A DNA stretch of 26,675 nt from an uncultured Collinsella sp. (GTDB lineage Bacteria > Actinomycetota > Coriobacteriia > Coriobacteriales > Coriobacteriaceae), in contig URBB01000012.1 in the NCBI GenBank assembly GCA_900545835.1, forward strand, positions 1 through 26,675. Direction: 5' to 3'. Below the pieces are notes generated by a model. That model saw only the letters and a program-made list of their open reading frames with translations. It was not told the origin of the DNA and searched no databases. The translations under genes were made by a program, and so were the position numbers. Shown here one piece after another: positions 5,167 through 11,755 of this stretch; position 1 is the stretch's first letter; every line of letters starts with the position of its first letter.

Positions 5167-7608
5167 GTGGCAGAGCGTCCGACATACAAGCTCAGGTTTC
5201 TCGATCCCAAAAAGCGCTTTCCGGCCATGCCCGAGCAGCCTGCGGGACGCTCGTATGGCGTGGTTTGGAAGCTCTTTGGCGAGGACCCGCATGAATCATG
5301 CTATGTCGTCGAATTCGTCGGCAAAAGCCATGTGTCGCTTTTGGGCTACGTGAGCGTTTCGGGTGAGGTCTATAAGGTGGACCGTCCCGTTAACGAGATG
5401 TCGCTGCCCGACGATCCCGACATGCAACTGATTCTCGACGAGTCCGATTCCAACATCGGTGAGATTGCGGTCAGGGGTGCCGATGGGACGATGCGCTCCC
5501 GGGCGCGAGTCATCGGCTCTCCCGAAGGAACCATGCGCGAACAATCCGATCGCGAGACGTGGAATTCGACGCGCAGCCTTCGCTACGGCGAGTTCATGGC
5601 CTCGATGTTCTTGCGTTACGTGATATTCGCCGATTCTGAAAACTCCATCTCAAGCACGGCAAACGGTGACGGCCTCGACGAGGGCATGAAAAATGCCGTC
5701 GACAAGATCAAACTTGTAAAACTCCCCGAGCCGGTTGAGGTACTGCTGGGTTTTGATTCCACGCCGCTGCCCGATGCAATTGAAACGTTGCTCTACCGCA
5801 TTGACCATACAGATAATCCAAGTGGCATTGAGCGCTATGCCGCCGCTTTGATGGGCGAAGTTAATCTGCCACGCCTGCGCACCATAGCGGCTAAAACCGA
5901 AATGAGCCTGGCGCGCATCGATCGCTCGAGGCTCTTCTATCTCAATTTTGACCGTAGCCCGCTGGACCAGGACGAGATCGATACCCTGCTTGCCGTCGAG
6001 TGCCGCCTGAACCGCCTATCGGGCATCCTTGAGCGTATTGGAGCAGGGTTGGGCCCCGTTGCCTCGTCGCCAAGCTTTGAGGGCTGCTCGCTCTTCGACC
6101 TATGGCATATCAGCAAGACGACAAACGACGTTCCTCGCTTGCTCGAAACGCTGTCGAATGACAACCCGTGGGCCAAGCCGGGGACGGTTGCGTGCCAGCC
6201 GGGTGGAGAGTGGGACGTTCGCACCCGCTTTGCACGTATCGTAGAAGCGCTCAACGTGATCACGCGGCTCGATTACACCTATCGAGCGAACGTCGCCGAG
6301 GGCATCATGCTGGTGCGATTTGGCCGCACGGTTGTCGATGCTATGCCGCGGCGCGAATACGATGCTCAAGATGACGCCTGGCGCGAGGTAGATGAGCCTA
6401 AGCGCGCAGCATGGGCCACCGAGCACGATGCGCGTATTGCGCTTACACTCGCGGCGGCTTGCTTTGCTTCGGGTGCTCGCATCACGCGCTGCTACGTGCA
6501 GATTGCGGCTCCCGACGGCGAGCAGGGCGAGCGCGTTGTTAAAACGTACTCCTTTGGCCGTGCGGCTTATCTGGCCGATTGCGTTTCTGTCGCCAAGGAT
6601 CTTGAGAGCATGGATATGGACGACATGCCCTGCAAGCATTTGCTCGAGGCATATGAGGCAGATGCGCCGGACATGATTGAGCCTGCAGAGGTTCACGCCC
6701 GACCACGCGATGACCATCGTCCATTGCCGCCTGCGCTTCGCGATCTGCTGCTCGCTGATACGGCTGACGAGCTTGAGGTCATGGAGGAGGACAACGATCC
6801 GTATGTCGCCCGTGTCGTCGAGCTGCGCGAGCAATCCAAAATTGACCGAGCCGGTGCTTTCGAGGGCTTTTCTCGCCTTGTCGAGGAGCTGGAAGCCAAG
6901 TGTACTGTTGCTGAGCTTTTGGCGACGGGCCCAGTGCAGACCCAGTTCTGCGACAACCAGCTGGTGCGCATGGTGCTGCCGGTGATGGAGGAGGACCGTT
7001 CCGTGCGTATCCTTCGCGCTCCCGATGCGCTGTATTTTGCCCAGCACGAGATTTGCAGCTTTTACGCCGAACAAGAGGACTTTGAGCGTGCGCTGCCCGA
7101 GGTGCGCCGTCTCTACGACTTGGCGCGCTCGTCCATGCAGTCTCACTTTGCCCTGATTAACGTGCTAGCACGCCTGGAGCGTTATGACGAGATTATCGAG
7201 GTAGCGCGTCACGGCCTGCGCATTGCCAGCGACCGGCCTTCGATCGGTTACCTGTTCTATCGCCTGGCATTCGCCTACTGGAACTGCGACCAGCTCGAGC
7301 TGGCGCTGGCATGTTATCGCCTGGTGCCGTGCGGCGAGGAGTCGGGCGGCAGTGCGCAGGAGGAAATGCAGGGCCTTATGAACGAGATGGGCGTCATCAA
7401 ACCGCCCACGTTTGAGGAGGCTGTCGAGACCATCCGCAAGGCAGGTCTTGAGCTGCCGCCGGTGCCCGCCGTGACCAATCAACTCGCGGATGCCGCCGTG
7501 CAACTCGTCGACAACGGCTTCTTTTTCTTGGCGCGCGGCTGCATCTATCAAATGTGGCGCACCATGGGTAACGATGAGCTCGGCTCCCTCAACCGCTCGC
7601 TGGGGTAG
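5167..7608 (+). CDS. Large uncharacterised protein with C-terminal TPR-like repeats
   Basis: An 813-residue protein with no signal peptide or membrane span, so probably cytoplasmic. The first 560 residues match no family I can name. They include a beta-rich N-terminus (GRSYGVVWKLFGEDP, ESCYVVEFVG, LLGYVSVSGEV) and helical middle parts. From about residue 622 to 720 helix pairs resemble tetratricopeptide repeats (YFAQHEICSFYAEQEDFERALPEV; ALINVLARLERYDEIIEVA; LFYRLAFAYWNCDQLELALACYR), which would suggest protein-protein contacts. GTG 5167 is the likely start; AGGGTGA (5155-5161) is a weak site. It stands alone between tRNA-Arg and the ATPase, and I see no clear terminator after it. Confidence 0.8.
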   Translation: MAERPTYKLRFLDPKKRFPAMPEQPAGRSYGVVWKLFGEDPHESCYVVEFVGKSHVSLLGYVSVSGEVYKVDRPVNEMSLPDDPDMQLILDESDSNIGEIAVRGADGTMRSRARVIGSPEGTMREQSDRETWNSTRSLRYGEFMASMFLRYVIFADSENSISSTANGDGLDEGMKNAVDKIKLVKLPEPVEVLLGFDSTPLPDAIETLLYRIDHTDNPSGIERYAAALMGEVNLPRLRTIAAKTEMSLARIDRSRLFYLNFDRSPLDQDEIDTLLAVECRLNRLSGILERIGAGLGPVASSPSFEGCSLFDLWHISKTTNDVPRLLETLSNDNPWAKPGTVACQPGGEWDVRTRFARIVEALNVITRLDYTYRANVAEGIMLVRFGRTVVDAMPRREYDAQDDAWREVDEPKRAAWATEHDARIALTLAAACFASGARITRCYVQIAAPDGEQGERVVKTYSFGRAAYLADCVSVAKDLESMDMDDMPCKHLLEAYEADAPDMIEPAEVHARPRDDHRPLPPALRDLLLADTADELEVMEEDNDPYVARVVELREQSKIDRAGAFEGFSRLVEELEAKCTVAELLATGPVQTQFCDNQLVRMVLPVMEEDRSVRILRAPDALYFAQHEICSFYAEQEDFERALPEVRRLYDLARSSMQSHFALINVLARLERYDEIIEVARHGLRIASDRPSIGYLFYRLAFAYWNCDQLELALACYRLVPCGEESGGSAQEEMQGLMNEMGVIKPPTFEEAVETIRKAGLELPPVPAVTNQLADAAVQLVDNGFFFLARGCIYQMWRTMGNDELGSLNRSLG

Positions 7609-7724
7609 GGGCGGCATAGAAGGGCTGGACCGCGCTTGTCATCCCATTTGCTCACCATGCCGACAAAACGAAGGGGCTACTGCTGCCGGCGTACCGGGAA
7701 CATTTGCGTATAGATAAGGTATAA

Positions 7725-7758
7725 CGAATTAAGTCGTAGCGAATTAAAGTACGAATTA
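7725..7758. repeat. Three CGAATTA direct repeats
   Basis: CGAATTAA at 7725-7732 and 7740-7747 and CGAATTA at 7752-7758 lie in the 321-bp gap before the ATPase gene. The spacing is 15 and 12 bases. They could be binding sites near a promoter. No ORF fits this region. Confidence 0.5.
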
Positions 7759-7789
7759 CTGTATCGAGCAGGTTGCCGACAAATTGAAT

Positions 7790-7823
7790 GGAGCCATTTG
7801 TATTTGCTCAAGTGGGTGGCTCC
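7790..7823 (+). other. Hairpin in the ATPase upstream region
   Basis: GGAGCCA (7790-7796) pairs with TGGCTCC (7817-7823) around a 20-nt loop. No U-tract follows, so it is not an obvious terminator. It lies between the CGAATTA repeats and the TGYTAAA array. Confidence 0.4.
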
Positions 7824-7856
7824 AGCAGGACCGGTAAGGTCAAAAGCGGCTAGGTC

Positions 7857-7910
7857 TGCTAAACCTGTTAAACTCTGCTAAAGTTGCTAAACTTTGTTAA
7901 AGTTGTTAAA
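7857..7910. repeat. Six-copy TGYTAAA iteron-like array
   Basis: TGCTAAA or TGTTAAA occurs at 7857, 7866, 7876, 7885, 7895 and 7904, with start-to-start steps of 9, 10, 9, 10 and 9 bases. The array also reads as three 19-bp double units. It ends 10 bases before the GAGGAGGG ribosome-binding site of the ATPase gene. Near-helical phasing suggests cooperative protein binding along one DNA face. Confidence 0.75.
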
Positions 7911-7929
7911 ACTAGCAGAGGAGGGTCGA

Positions 7930-9012
7930 ATGTCGAAAGCCATTAATCCCTTTAAGCCAACGGCGGGCATGAATCCGCCTGAGCTTATCGGACGTGACGC
8001 TGTTTTGGATGATTTTGCCGAGGCCCTTGAGAATGGTCCTGGTGCTCCCGATCGACTCATGCGCATCTCGGGCGTCCGAGGCACAGGTAAAACGGTGCTT
8101 CTCAATGCATTGGGTGATCTTGCGCGAAAAAAAGGATTCGAGGTTGTTGACGTCGCCTCGAATGCCGGTTTTTGCAGTAGAATCCTCGAGGCTCTACAAC
8201 GAAATGTTCGTCTTGAGTCAATGTCGATTTCCCCATCAATTCTAGGAGTCAGCCTTGGCTCCGTTGAGGTATCGAAGTCGGCATCTCATCTGGGCGAGGC
8301 AATGTACGATGCCGCGAAGCGCGGAGGTCTGCTCATTACGCTCGACGAGATTCAGGATGCCTCAACTGAGGAAATGCGCGAGCTGGGCAATGAGATGCAG
8401 CTTTTGATTCGCCAAGGGGCGAATGTCGCTTTTGCATTCGCCGGCTTGCCAACATCGGTGGATGGCGTGGTGGTTGATGATACCCTTACCTTCCTTCAGC
8501 GGGCAAAACATATCGAACTCACTCGTCTCTCCGATTTTGAAGTCGGTGGATCGCTTGAGGATACAATGAGACGAGCGGGCAAGGAGCTCGATGAAGACGC
8601 CGCTGAGCTATTAACAAAGGCTTCAGCAGGCTATCCCTTTATGGTCCAGTTGGTCGGATATTACGCTTGGCAGGTTGCTGCGCGCAGCGGGGCGGAGAGC
8701 GTGAACGAAGGGTCCGCGCGTAAAGGTATCCAAGCGGCTCTTGATAGCTTTAATGCTATGGTGATTGCCCCGGCGCTGCGCAGGGTTTCAGAGCGACAGT
8801 TTCAGTATCTCGCGGCAATGGCTCAATGCGAGGGCGATGAGATTGCCAACGGTGATATCGCCAAGAAGATGGGGTTGCCGGCGAACAAGGTCGGCTCGTA
8901 TCGTAAACGTCTCATCGATGCGGGGTTGATTGAGCCTGCGGGCTATGGCTGTGTTTCGTTTGCAATTCCGTATATGCGCGACTATTTGTTGGAGGCGGTG
9001 CGGGAAAGGTAA
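7930..9012 (+). CDS. AAA/ORC-like ATPase with C-terminal winged-helix region
   Basis: A 360-residue protein of the uncharacterised actinobacterial ATP-binding family related to the AAA_16/ORC1-like and archaeal ATPases. The N-terminus NPFKPTAGMNPPELIGRD leads to the P-loop GVRGTGKTVLL (about residue 45) and to Walker B LLITLDEIQDA (about residue 136). A helical lid follows (SAGYPFMVQLVGYYAWQVA). The C-terminal 80 residues look like a winged helix (ERQFQYLAAMAQCEGDEIANGDIAKKMG, then NKVGSYRKRLIDAGLIEP), so DNA binding is plausible. GAGGAGGG (7918-7925) sets ATG 7930. Codon use is AT-richer than in the neighbours, which hints at transfer. No partner gene is adjacent. Confidence 0.88.
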   Translation: MSKAINPFKPTAGMNPPELIGRDAVLDDFAEALENGPGAPDRLMRISGVRGTGKTVLLNALGDLARKKGFEVVDVASNAGFCSRILEALQRNVRLESMSISPSILGVSLGSVEVSKSASHLGEAMYDAAKRGGLLITLDEIQDASTEEMRELGNEMQLLIRQGANVAFAFAGLPTSVDGVVVDDTLTFLQRAKHIELTRLSDFEVGGSLEDTMRRAGKELDEDAAELLTKASAGYPFMVQLVGYYAWQVAARSGAESVNEGSARKGIQAALDSFNAMVIAPALRRVSERQFQYLAAMAQCEGDEIANGDIAKKMGLPANKVGSYRKRLIDAGLIEPAGYGCVSFAIPYMRDYLLEAVRER

Positions 9013-9037
9013 AAATGGAATCGCTCCAAATTCCCTC

Positions 9038-9066
9038 TTGCCCATCCTTGGCTGTTTGGTTACTAT
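9038..9066 (+). promoter_or_regulatory. Promoter of tRNA-Ser
   Basis: TTGCCC (9038-9043) and TACTAT (9061-9066) are separated by 17 bases. The tRNA starts at 9081. Confidence 0.6.
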
Positions 9067-9080
9067 AGAACGGCTGTTAC

Positions 9081-9171
9081 GGAGAGCTGACCGAGAGGCC
9101 GAAGGTGCTCGCCTGCTAAGCGAGTATGCCCCAAAAGGGCATCTGGGGTTCGAATCCCCAGCTCTCCGCCA
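9081..9171 (+). tRNA. tRNA-Ser (anticodon GCT)
   Basis: The acceptor stem GGAGAGC (9081-9087) pairs with GCTCTCC (9161-9167). The anticodon arm CTCGC-CTGCTAA-GCGAG carries GCT for AGC/AGU codons. A long variable arm (TATGCCCCAAAAGGGCATC) is typical of class II serine tRNAs. The T arm contains GGTTCGAATCC. CCA is encoded at 9169-9171. Its 3' end is partially duplicated downstream. Confidence 0.97.
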
Positions 9172-9243
9172 GTTTAACTTTAAAGAAGGGTCCCATCGGG
9201 GGCCCTTTTTTATTATCGAGAAAGGGCGCTGGGGATTCGAACC
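9154..9243 (+). repeat. tRNA-Ser 3'-end block, copy 1
   Basis: The block comprises the 20-base tRNA 3' end (9154-9173), the terminator (9182-9211) and an inverted T-arm CTGGGGATTCGAACC (9229-9243). The same three parts recur in the same order 191-192 bases later. Confidence 0.8.
9186..9211 (+). terminator. tRNA-Ser terminator
   Basis: AAGGGTCCC (9186-9194) pairs with GGGGCCCTT (9199-9207), with one wobble, around ATCG. The U-tract is T 9206-9211. Confidence 0.9.
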
Positions 9244-9353
9244 CGAGAGGGCACGGGCGTTAAGCAAACGCGAAAGCGTTTGTAGCCCGTGGGCGAAAAG
9301 CCGCCAGGCTTTGAAGCCGGAGGGCATGCGTAGCATGCCCGGACATCCCCAGC
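9228..9353. other. Predicted 126-nt multibranched fold between the two tRNA-Ser blocks
   Basis: An outer helix pairs GCTGGGGAT (9228-9236) with ATCCCCAGC (9345-9353). It encloses four hairpins. The first is CACGGGC/GCCCGTG (9252-9258, 9285-9291), containing CAAACGC-GAAA-GCGTTTG (9265-9282). The second is a short GGC/GCC stem (9292-9302). The third is GGCT-TTGA-AGCC (9307-9318). The fourth is GGGCATGC-GTA-GCATGCCC (9322-9340). No ORF explains it and I recognise no RNA family. It could act as structured RNA, as folded single-stranded DNA, or be a remnant. Confidence 0.55.
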
Positions 9354-9435
9354 TCTCCGCCAGTATGAATTGAAAGAAGGGTCCCATTTGGGGCCCTTTT
9401 TTTAATTAGGAGAATGTTAACTGGGGATTCGAACC
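9345..9435 (+). repeat. tRNA-Ser 3'-end block, copy 2
   Basis: ATCCCCAGCTCTCCGCCAGT (9345-9364) is identical to the tRNA-Ser 3' end including CCA. It is followed by a second terminator (AAAGAAGGGTCCCAT at 9373-9387 matches 9182-9196) and a second inverted T-arm (9421-9435). The rest of the tRNA is absent, so this copy is not a functional tRNA. Confidence 0.8.
9377..9403 (+). terminator. Duplicated tRNA-Ser terminator
   Basis: AAGGGTCCC pairs with GGGGCCCTT (9390-9398) around ATTT. T 9397-9403 is the U-tract. It matches the terminator at 9186-9211 and is a second backstop for tRNA-Ser transcription. Confidence 0.85.
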
Positions 9436-9438
9436 CTC

Positions 9439-9467
9439 AAAAAATGAGGCGCCCCGTTGGACGCCTC
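9439..9467 (-). terminator. Terminator of the D-Ala-D-Ala carboxypeptidase gene
   Basis: On the minus strand GAGGCGTCC (9459-9467) pairs with GGGCGCCTC (9446-9454) around AACG. An A and then six T residues follow (complement of 9439-9444). Confidence 0.85.
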
Positions 9468-9495
9468 CTTTCAGCGAGTGTATTGTTCTTCGATC

Positions 9496-10836
9496 TTACA
9501 TCTCGGGCGCCTTGGCGACGGTCTCGCTTTCTGCCGTGAGTGGGCGGTTGTCGATGCGGCGGCCCAGGCGGTCGAGCTTCACAAGGAGCCACTCAATGGG
9601 ATTCGGCCCTGCCCCTTCCTCGTCGGCAACCAGGTCCATGACGGCGATCTTGGTGCCGTCCTGCTTGAGCGTAACGCTGCCCACCTTGTCGCCCACATGC
9701 ACCGTGCCCGAAAGATCGTCGTGGCTAACCTTTTCGGTCACCTCGCCGGCAAGGGAAAACACGGTCGCTTGCGCCGTAGGATCGGCGAGTGTGGCGTCGA
9801 TCGTCTTATCCGTCCAGTCGGTTTGGCCAATGCGCGCCATAAGCGGGTTGCCGTTGGCGGTCTTTTCCTGCGTGTTGGCGATCGCGACCGTCACCTTGTG
9901 ACCGTAGTACCAATTGGCAAGGGTTGCGGTATCGGTAAAGCGCTGGTCGGTGGTGGTGGAGTTCAAAACGACGGTGTAGATCTCGTCACCATCGCGGTTG
10001 TAGGCACTCGTAAAGCAATAGCCTGCATCGTCGGTGGTGCCGGTCTTGCCACCGATGTTGCCATCTTGGCCCAGCAAATAGTTATGCGTGTCCATGGAAT
10101 GCGAATGGTCGGTGCCGTCGGCGCCCGTGACCTCGATCCAGGAATCCTCGCTCGCTACGACCTCGCGGATCGTGTCGTTTTTCATGGCCTCCTGCATCAT
10201 CAGCGCTACGTCGTGTGCGGTTGAGTGCATATCGCCAGCCCACTCATCAAAGTCCAGACCATGCGGGTTTTCAAAAAACGTACCGGTGCAGCCGAGCTTC
10301 TTAGCGCGCTCGTTCATGGCCTTCACAAATGTGGCCTCGGCGTCTTTGGTCTTAGGGTCGATCTTCTTGCCCACATATTCGGCGAGCACGATGGCGGCGT
10401 CGTTGCCCGAGGGAATCATCAGGCCGCGCAGTGCCTGCTCCACGGTAAGCTCGTCGCCTTCGAGCAAGCCGGCGGTCGAATTACCCACGGTGGCCGCGGC
10501 GTTGCTCACTGTGACCTTCTCGTCCATCTTGCAATTCTCGACGGTTAGGATTGCGGTCATGACCTTGGTGATCGAGGCAATCTTGACCTGCTCATCGGCG
10601 TCGCGGGCATAGTAGACGGTGCCGTCTTTGCCCATGACGAGGGCATTGGTCGCATCGATATCGGGCAGGTTTTCGGCCGTGATACCGCGCACATCGGCGG
10701 TTTTGCCGCAAACATTGTCGGTCGTGAGCACTTGGGCGCCGGCGACGGTGGGCACGCCAGCGGCAAGGGCGATAGCGCAGACAAAGCCGGCGGCAAGCTG
10801 GGCTGAGCGCTTTGCAAAAGAGGTGAGGGACTTCAC
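9496..10836 (-). CDS. dacA: Secreted D-alanyl-D-alanine carboxypeptidase (PBP5/S11 family)
   Basis: A 446-residue serine peptidase that trims the terminal D-Ala from peptidoglycan stem pentapeptides outside the membrane. The N-terminus is a signal peptide: KSLTSFAKR, a hydrophobic core AAGFVCAIALAAGV, then AGAQ as likely cleavage site. The S11 catalytic motifs are S88-I-T-K91, S143-G-N145 and K264-T-G266. A beta-rich C-terminal domain follows and includes a PBP5-like region. No C-terminal amphipathic anchor is obvious. I chose GTG 10836 because it begins a clean signal peptide and lies downstream of a TATACT -10. Longer in-frame starts would translate through that promoter. It is divergent from a VanRS-like regulator pair. 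Confidence 0.93.
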   Translation of the reverse strand: MKSLTSFAKRSAQLAAGFVCAIALAAGVPTVAGAQVLTTDNVCGKTADVRGITAENLPDIDATNALVMGKDGTVYYARDADEQVKIASITKVMTAILTVENCKMDEKVTVSNAAATVGNSTAGLLEGDELTVEQALRGLMIPSGNDAAIVLAEYVGKKIDPKTKDAEATFVKAMNERAKKLGCTGTFFENPHGLDFDEWAGDMHSTAHDVALMMQEAMKNDTIREVVASEDSWIEVTGADGTDHSHSMDTHNYLLGQDGNIGGKTGTTDDAGYCFTSAYNRDGDEIYTVVLNSTTTDQRFTDTATLANWYYGHKVTVAIANTQEKTANGNPLMARIGQTDWTDKTIDATLADPTAQATVFSLAGEVTEKVSHDDLSGTVHVGDKVGSVTLKQDGTKIAVMDLVADEEGAGPNPIEWLLVKLDRLGRRIDNRPLTAESETVAKAPEM

Positions 10837-10875
10837 GGATTTCGCTTTCGACGGGATGGTCTCTTCTGAAACTAG

Positions 10876-10904
10876 AGTATATCGTTTGCCGGCGTCGGCG
10901 ATCA
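10876..10904 (-). promoter_or_regulatory. Promoter of the carboxypeptidase gene
   Basis: TATACT on the minus strand (complement of 10876-10881) is a good -10. The -35 at 10899-10904 (TGATCG) is poor, so an activator may be needed. The leader would be about 33 nt. Confidence 0.45.
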
Positions 10905-11033
10905 TCGCGTGCGTGCGTGACCCACATCCGCGCCCGAACGGGCACAAGGGTGCTTAAGGCCGACTTAATCACCCACGCTTGTTGTGTGTGACGGGCGCCC
11001 CCTCGGGCATAATGGAGCGCGAGAGGAGCACGC

Positions 11034-11729
11034 ATGAACGAGCGCATACTGGTAGTTGATGACGAGAAGGCCATTGCCGACCTAGTGGGCATCTACCTTA
11101 CAAAAGAAGGCTTTGACGTCCAGATTGCCTATAGCGGGGCCGATGCTGCCAAGGCAATCTTGGAGCAGGAGTTCGATCTGGCGCTGCTGGATGTCATGCT
11201 GCCCGATATCGATGGGTTTGAGCTGCTGCGTACGATCCGTTCCAGCCATACCTATCCTGTGATCATGCTGACGGCGCGCGATGCCCAGCAAGACAAGATC
11301 GAGGGCCTATCGCTTGGCGCGGACGATTACGTGGTTAAGCCGTTTCGTCCGCTGGAGCTCGTCGCGCGCGTGCACGCTCAGCTTCGCCGCTACACCAGCT
11401 ACGGTAGCCGTGCACAGGCGGCCGAGTCGCCGACCATTCAGCTCGACGGCTTGGAGATCAACCGCGACGCTCGTTCCGTGACGGTGGACGGTGCACCGGT
11501 ACGCCTCACACCCACCGAGTATTCAATCTTGCTGTATCTGGTCGAGCATCGCGGCAGCGTGGTGGCCGTGGAGGACCTGTTCCGTGCGGTGTGGAACGAG
11601 GATTTTATGCCCGGCTCCAACAATACGGTGATGGTGCACATTCGCCACTTGCGCGAAAAGATTGGCGACGACGCACAAAAGCCGCGCTTTATCAAAAACG
11701 TCTGGGGCGTCGGCTACATAATCGAATAA
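11034..11729 (+). CDS. OmpR/PhoB-family response regulator, VanR-like
   Basis: A 231-residue two-domain regulator. The receiver domain opens with ILVVDDEKAIADLV, carries the phosphoacceptor Asp53 in ALLDVMLPD, and has the conserved Lys in VVKPF. The C-terminal winged helix spans about residues 130-231 and ends HLREKIGDDAQKPRFIKNVWGVGYIIE. GAGAGGAGC (11020-11028) precedes ATG 11034. The sensor kinase gene starts 26 bases downstream and is probably its partner. Similarity to VanR and the divergent carboxypeptidase suggest a cell-wall stress circuit. No vanHAX genes are present, so resistance is not implied. Confidence 0.93.
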   Translation: MNERILVVDDEKAIADLVGIYLTKEGFDVQIAYSGADAAKAILEQEFDLALLDVMLPDIDGFELLRTIRSSHTYPVIMLTARDAQQDKIEGLSLGADDYVVKPFRPLELVARVHAQLRRYTSYGSRAQAAESPTIQLDGLEINRDARSVTVDGAPVRLTPTEYSILLYLVEHRGSVVAVEDLFRAVWNEDFMPGSNNTVMVHIRHLREKIGDDAQKPRFIKNVWGVGYIIE

Positions 11730-11755
11730 CGCTTTTCGCTTGTGAGGATCTTGAT

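Noticed and set aside
7857..7910. CRISPR-like array
   Set aside because: The units are 7-9 bases with no unique spacers; this is an iteron-type array.
9345..9371. A second tRNA gene at the duplicated 3' end
   Set aside because: Only the 3' half of the acceptor region is present; no D, anticodon or T arm precedes it.
8788..9387. A minus-strand frame through tRNA-Ser giving an RAGDSNPRCPFGAY-type protein
   Set aside because: This is the translation of the complement of a serine tRNA, a familiar spurious product in annotations.
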